From: Siphonodentalium dalli
Lineage: Eukaryota; Mollusca; Scaphopoda; Gadilida; Siphonodentaliidae
Direction of reading: 5' to 3'
DNA: 64,000 nt
Assembly (NCBI GenBank): GCA_032622095.1
Contig: CP136069.1
Coordinates: forward strand, 106,856,278-106,920,277
Shown: positions 59,962-64,000 of the stretch, in pieces
Numbering within the stretch: position 1 is the first letter of the stretch
Layout: the number at the start of each line of letters is the position of its first letter
Translations under genes and position numbers: made by a program
Notes under the pieces: model-generated
Told to the model about the DNA's origin: nothing
Database searches by the model: none
What the model saw: the letters and a program-made list of their open reading frames with translations, nothing else

Positions 59962-60047
59962 TCCTAACCACACACATCTATAGGTATCCCACCACACACA
60001 AATATAGGTATCCCCACCACACACATCTATAGGTATCTATAGATTCA
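59962..60047. other. Spacer and strand-switch point of the inverted repeat
   Basis: About 86 bp separate the mirrored arms. The spacer repeats the adjacent unit order (CCTAACCACAC, CCCACCACAC with AAATATAGG, CCCCACCACAC) and ends in irregular bases. Two perfect 10-nt palindromes sit at the switch: ATCTATAGAT at 60,035-60,044 and CATATATATG at 60,046-60,055. The TTC between them resembles the CATTCATATATAGG variant. The flip therefore appears to occur inside the self-complementary TA core of a monomer. Confidence 0.83.
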
Positions 60048-63000
60048 TATATATGTATGTAGTGGGGATACCTATAGATGTGTGTGGTGGGGGGATACCT
60101 ATAGATGTGTGTGGTGGGGATACCTATATATGTGTGTGGTGGGATACCTATAGATGTGTGTGGTTAGGATACCTATATATGTATGTGGAGGTGATACCTA
60201 TATATGAATGTGGTGGGGATACCTATATATGTATGTGGTGGGGATACCTATATATGTGTTTGGTGGGGATACCTATAGATGTGTGTGGTGGGGATACCTA
60301 TATATGTGTGTGGTGGGGATACCTATATATGTGTGTGGTGGGGATACCTATAGATGTGTGTGGTGGGGATACCTATATATGTGTGTGGTGGCGATACCTA
60401 TATATGTGTGTGGTGGGGATACCTATAGATGTGTGTGGTGAGGATACCTATATATGTGTGTGGCGGGGATACCTATATATGTATGTGGTGAGGATACCTA
60501 TAGATGTGTGTGGTGGGGATACCTATAGATGTATGTGGTGGGGAGACCTATATATGTATGTGGTGGGGATACCTATATATGTGTGTGGCGGGGATACCGA
60601 TATATATGTGTGTGGTGGGGATACCTATATATGTGTGTGGTGGGAATACCTATATATGTGTGTGGTGGGGATACCTATATATGTATGTGGTGGGGATACC
60701 TATATATGTATGTGGCGGAGATACCTATATATGTATGTGGTGGGGATACATATAGACGTATGTGGTGGTGATACCTATATATGTGTGTGGTGTTGATACC
60801 TATATATGTGTGTGGTGGGGATACCTATAGATGTATGTGGTGGGGATACCTATATATGTATGTGGTGGGGTTACCTATAGATGTATGTGGTAGGGATACA
60901 TATAGACGTTTGTGGTGGTGATACCTATATATGTGTGTGGTGGGGATACCTATATATGTATGTGGTGGGGAAACCTATATATGTGTGTGGTGAGGATACC
61001 TATATATGTATGTGGTATGTATACCTATAGATGTATGTGGTGGTGATACCTATAGATGTATGTGGTGGTAATACCTATAGATGTGTGTGGTGGTGATACC
61101 TATAGATGTATGTGGTGGGGATACCTATCTATGTGTGCGGTGAGGATACCTATAGATGTGTGTGGCGGGGATACCTATAGATGTATGTGGTGGGGATACC
61201 TATATATGTATGTGGTGGGGATACCTATATATGTTGTGGTGGTGATACCTATAGATGTATGTGGTGGTGATACCTATAGATGTGTGTGGCGGGTATACAT
61301 ATATGTGTGTGGTGGGGATACCTATAGATGTATGTGGTGGGGATACCTATATATGTGTGTGGTGGGGATACCTATATATGTGTGTGGTGGGGATACTTAT
61401 AGATGTATGTGGTGGGGATACCTATATATGTGTGTGGTGAGGATACCTATAGATGTGTGTGGCGGGGATACCTATAGATGTATGTGGTGGGGATACCTAT
61501 AGATGTATGTGGTGGTGATATTTATAGATGTATGTGGTGGTGATACCTATAGATGTATGTGACGGGGATACCTATATATGTGTGTGGTGAGGATACCTAT
61601 ATATGTGTGTGATGAGGATACCTATATGTGTGTGGTGGGGATACCTATATATGTATGTCGTGGGGATACCTATATATGTGTGTGGTGGGGATACCTATAT
61701 ATGTATGTGGTGGTGATACATATATATGTGTGTGGTGGGGATACCTATAGATGTGTGTGGTGGGGATACCTATACATGTGTGTGGTGGCGATACCTATAT
61801 ATGTGTGTGGTGGGGATACCTATAGATGTGTGTGGTGAGGATACCTATATATGTGTCTGGCGGGGACACTTATAGATGTATGTGGTGGGGATACCTATAT
61901 ATGTATGTGGTGGGGATACCTATATATGTATGTGGTGGGGATACCTGTATATGTGTGTGGTGGGGATACGTATAAATGTATGTGATGGGGATACCTATAT
62001 ATGTATATGGTGGGGATACCTATATATGTGTGCGGTGGTGATACCTATATATGTATGTGGTGGGGATACCTACATATGTATGTGGCGGGGATACCTATAT
62101 ATGTGTGTGGTGGTGATACCTATATATGTGTGTGGGGGGATACCTATATATGTGTGTGGCGGGGATACCTATATACGTATGTGGTGGGGATACCTATAGA
62201 TGTATGTGGTGGTGATACCTATAGATGTATGTGGTGGGGATAGCTATATATGTATGTTGTGGGGATACCTATATATGTATGTGGTGGGGATAACTATATA
62301 TGTTTGTGGTGGGGATACCTATAGATGTATGTGGTGGGGATACCTATATATGTATGTGGTGGGGATACCTATATAAGTATATGGTGGGGATACCTATATA
62401 TGTATGTGTTGGGGATACCTATATATGTATGTGGTGGTGATACCTATATATGTGTGTGGAGGGTATACCTATATGTGTGTGGTGGGGATACCCATAGGTA
62501 TGTGGCGGGGATACCTATATGTGCGTGGTGGGGATACCTATATATGTATGTGGTGGGGATACCTATATATGTGTGTGGTGGGGATACCTATATATGTATG
62601 TGGTGGGGATACCTATATATGTGTGTGGCGGGGATAACTATAGATGTGTATTGTGGGAATACCTATATATGTGTGTGGTGGGGATACCTATAGATCTGTG
62701 TGTGGTGGGGATACATATAGATGTGTGTGGTGGGGATACCTATAGATGTATGTGGTGGGGAGACCTATATATGTGTGTGGTGGTGATACCTATATGTGTG
62801 TGGTGGTGATACCTATATATGTATATGGTGGGGATACCTATAGATGTGTGTGGTGGGGATACCTATAGATGTGTGTGGCGGGGATACATATATATGTGTG
62901 TGGCGGGGATACCTATATATATATGTGGTGGTGATACCAATATATGTGTGTGGTGGGGATACCTATAGATGTGTGTGGTGCGGATACCTATATATGTATG

Positions 63001-64000
63001 TGGTGGGGAGACCTATATATGTATGTGGTGGGGAGACCTATATATGTGAGTGGCGGGGATACCTATATATATGTGTGTGGTGGGGATACCTATATATGTG
63101 TGTGGTGGGGATACCTATATATGTGTGTGGTGGGGGTACCTATATATGTATGTGGTGGGGATACCTATATATGTATGTGGCGGGGATACCTATATATGTA
63201 TGTGGTGGGGATACATATATATGTATGTAGTGGGGATACCTATAGATGTGTGTGGTGGGGATACCTATAGATGTGTGTGGTGGGGATACCTATATATGTG
63301 TGTGGTGGGATACCTATAGATGTGTGTGGTTAGGATACCTATATATGTATGTGGAGGTGATACCTATATATGAATGTGGTGGGGATACCTATATATGTAT
63401 GTGGTGGGGATACCTATATATGTGTTTGGTGGGGATACCTATAGATGTGTGTGGTGGGGATACCTATATATGTGTGCGGTGGGGATACCTATATATGTGT
63501 GTGGTGGGGATACCTATAGATGTGTGTGGTGGGGATACCTATATATGTGTGTGGTGGCGATACCTATAGATGTGTGTGGTGGGGATACCTATAGATGTGT
63601 GTGGTGAGGATACCTATATATGTGTGTGGCGGGGATACCTATATATGTATGTGGTGAGGATACCTATAGATGTGTGTGGTGGGGAAACCTATAGATGTAT
63701 GTGGTGGGGAGACCTATATATGTATGTGGTGGGGATACCTATATATGTGTGTGGCGGGGATACCTATATATATGTGTGTGGTGGGGATACCTATATATGT
63801 GTGTGGTGGGGATACCTATATATGTGTGTGGTGGGGATACCTATATATGTATGTGGTGGGGATACCTATATATGTATGTGGCGGAGATACCTATATATGT
63901 ATGTGGTGGGGATACATATAGATGTATGTGGTGGTGATACCTATATATGTGTGTGGTGTTGATACCTATATATGTGTGTGGTGGGGATACCTATAGATGT
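60048..64000 (-). repeat. Inverted satellite array; right arm of the palindrome
   Basis: The same 25 bp monomer now lies on the minus strand, so the + strand reads GGTGGGGATACCTATATATG and similar. The order of domain B variants mirrors 55,522-59,961, and the match still holds at the last base (64,000 pairs with about 55,522). The right end of the palindrome is therefore outside the window. It has few extra bases in the G-run, one being six G at about 60,092, unlike the left arm. One local oddity is CCCATAGGTATG near 62,490. Confidence 0.93.

Larger units (their letters stand above)
1..60034 (+). repeat. 25-bp satellite/minisatellite array, forward orientation
   Basis: Head-to-tail copies of a 25 bp monomer run without interruption: CCCCACCACAYAC then ATATATAGGTAT. 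Position 11 alternates between C and T (ACACAC or ACATAC). The tail is ATATATAGG, ATCTATAGG or ATCTATATG. The head varies as CCCCGCC, CCTCACC, CACCACC, TTCCCACC or CCCAACC. Length variants include 23-mers lacking one AT (before GGTATCCTCACC), 24-mers lacking a C or an A, and 27-mers with an extra TA or with CACAGATCTATAGG. The strand is C-rich and G-poor: about 8-9 C to 2 G per monomer. No unique sequence or interspersed element breaks the array. Function is unknown. It could be pericentromeric, subtelomeric or an interstitial VNTR, and nothing in the window decides between these. Confidence 0.97.

Noticed and set aside
60053-60796. 247-codon open frame on the + strand after the inversion
   Set aside because: Same cyclic peptide as the minus-strand frames left of the switch. 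It changes strand only because the monomer does.
1-64000. CRISPR array
   Set aside because: The repeats are contiguous with no unique spacers, and differences are spread through the unit rather than separating constant repeats from variable spacers.
1-64000. Telomere repeat or rDNA spacer
   Set aside because: The monomer does not resemble TTAGGG-type repeats and no rRNA sequence is present. Proximity to a telomere cannot be judged from the window.
1-64000. G-quadruplex arrays on the G-rich strand
   Set aside because: Each monomer has only one G4 run plus a GG, separated by about 20 nt, which is outside normal loop lengths for stable structures.
1-64000. CArG-box (serum response) sites in CCTATATATG
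   Set aside because: The motif needs GG at the end and the monomer has TG, so it is a one-mismatch match expected from the TA-rich core.

Overview
The whole 64 kb is one tandem satellite array. I see no gene, RNA gene, transposon or unique DNA in it. The monomer is 25 bp. On the + strand up to about 60.04 kb it reads CCCCACCACAYAC followed by ATATATAGGTAT, and roughly 2,500 copies fit the window. Monomers differ mainly in the head (CCCC-A/G-CC, CCTCACC, CACCACC, TTCCCACC) and the tail (ATATATAGG, ATCTATAGG, ATCTATATG). There are also 21-24 bp and 27 bp length variants. The pattern fits a long-read assembly of a eukaryotic satellite or VNTR locus. The species cannot be named from this sequence. 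The excess of CA/TG over CG at one variable site would fit a CpG-methylating genome, but this is weak.

Layout. Domain A (1 to about 41,285) is built from shuffled higher-order repeats of about 1.25-1.5 kb. These have been re-duplicated at larger scales: 2,097 bp, 3,487 bp, 3,780 bp, 1,499 bp (three times), 1,291 bp, 871 bp and 1,944 bp. A large segment at about 11,440-21,160 recurs at about 27,459-41,285. Its register is 16,019 bp at the left end and 20,125 bp at the right end. The 4,106 bp difference equals 1,291 + 871 + 1,944 exactly, so the growth of the second copy can be read as three nested tandem duplications. Domain B (about 41,285-60,047) uses a different set of variant monomers and has its own duplications: about 3,325, 2,992/2,892 and 1,627/1,630 bp.

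At about 60.04 kb the monomer flips strand. From 60,048 to the window end the DNA is the mirror image of about 55,522-59,961, forming a near-palindrome with an 86 bp spacer and arms of about 4 kb or more. The flip lies in self-complementary TA-rich sequence. The last 3.6 kb before the flip carries about ten single-C insertions in the C-run of the monomer, almost absent elsewhere, plus a 451 bp mosaic insertion. The palindrome therefore needs checking as a possible assembly or fold-back-read artefact before it is taken as biology.

Many long open frames exist, mostly opposite to the monomer strand. They are a by-product of a 25 bp unit (75 bp = 25 codons in every frame) with few stop triplets. 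None is annotated as a gene. The biology on show is tandem-array evolution: unequal exchange, nested duplication, unit-scale gain and loss, and a strand inversion.
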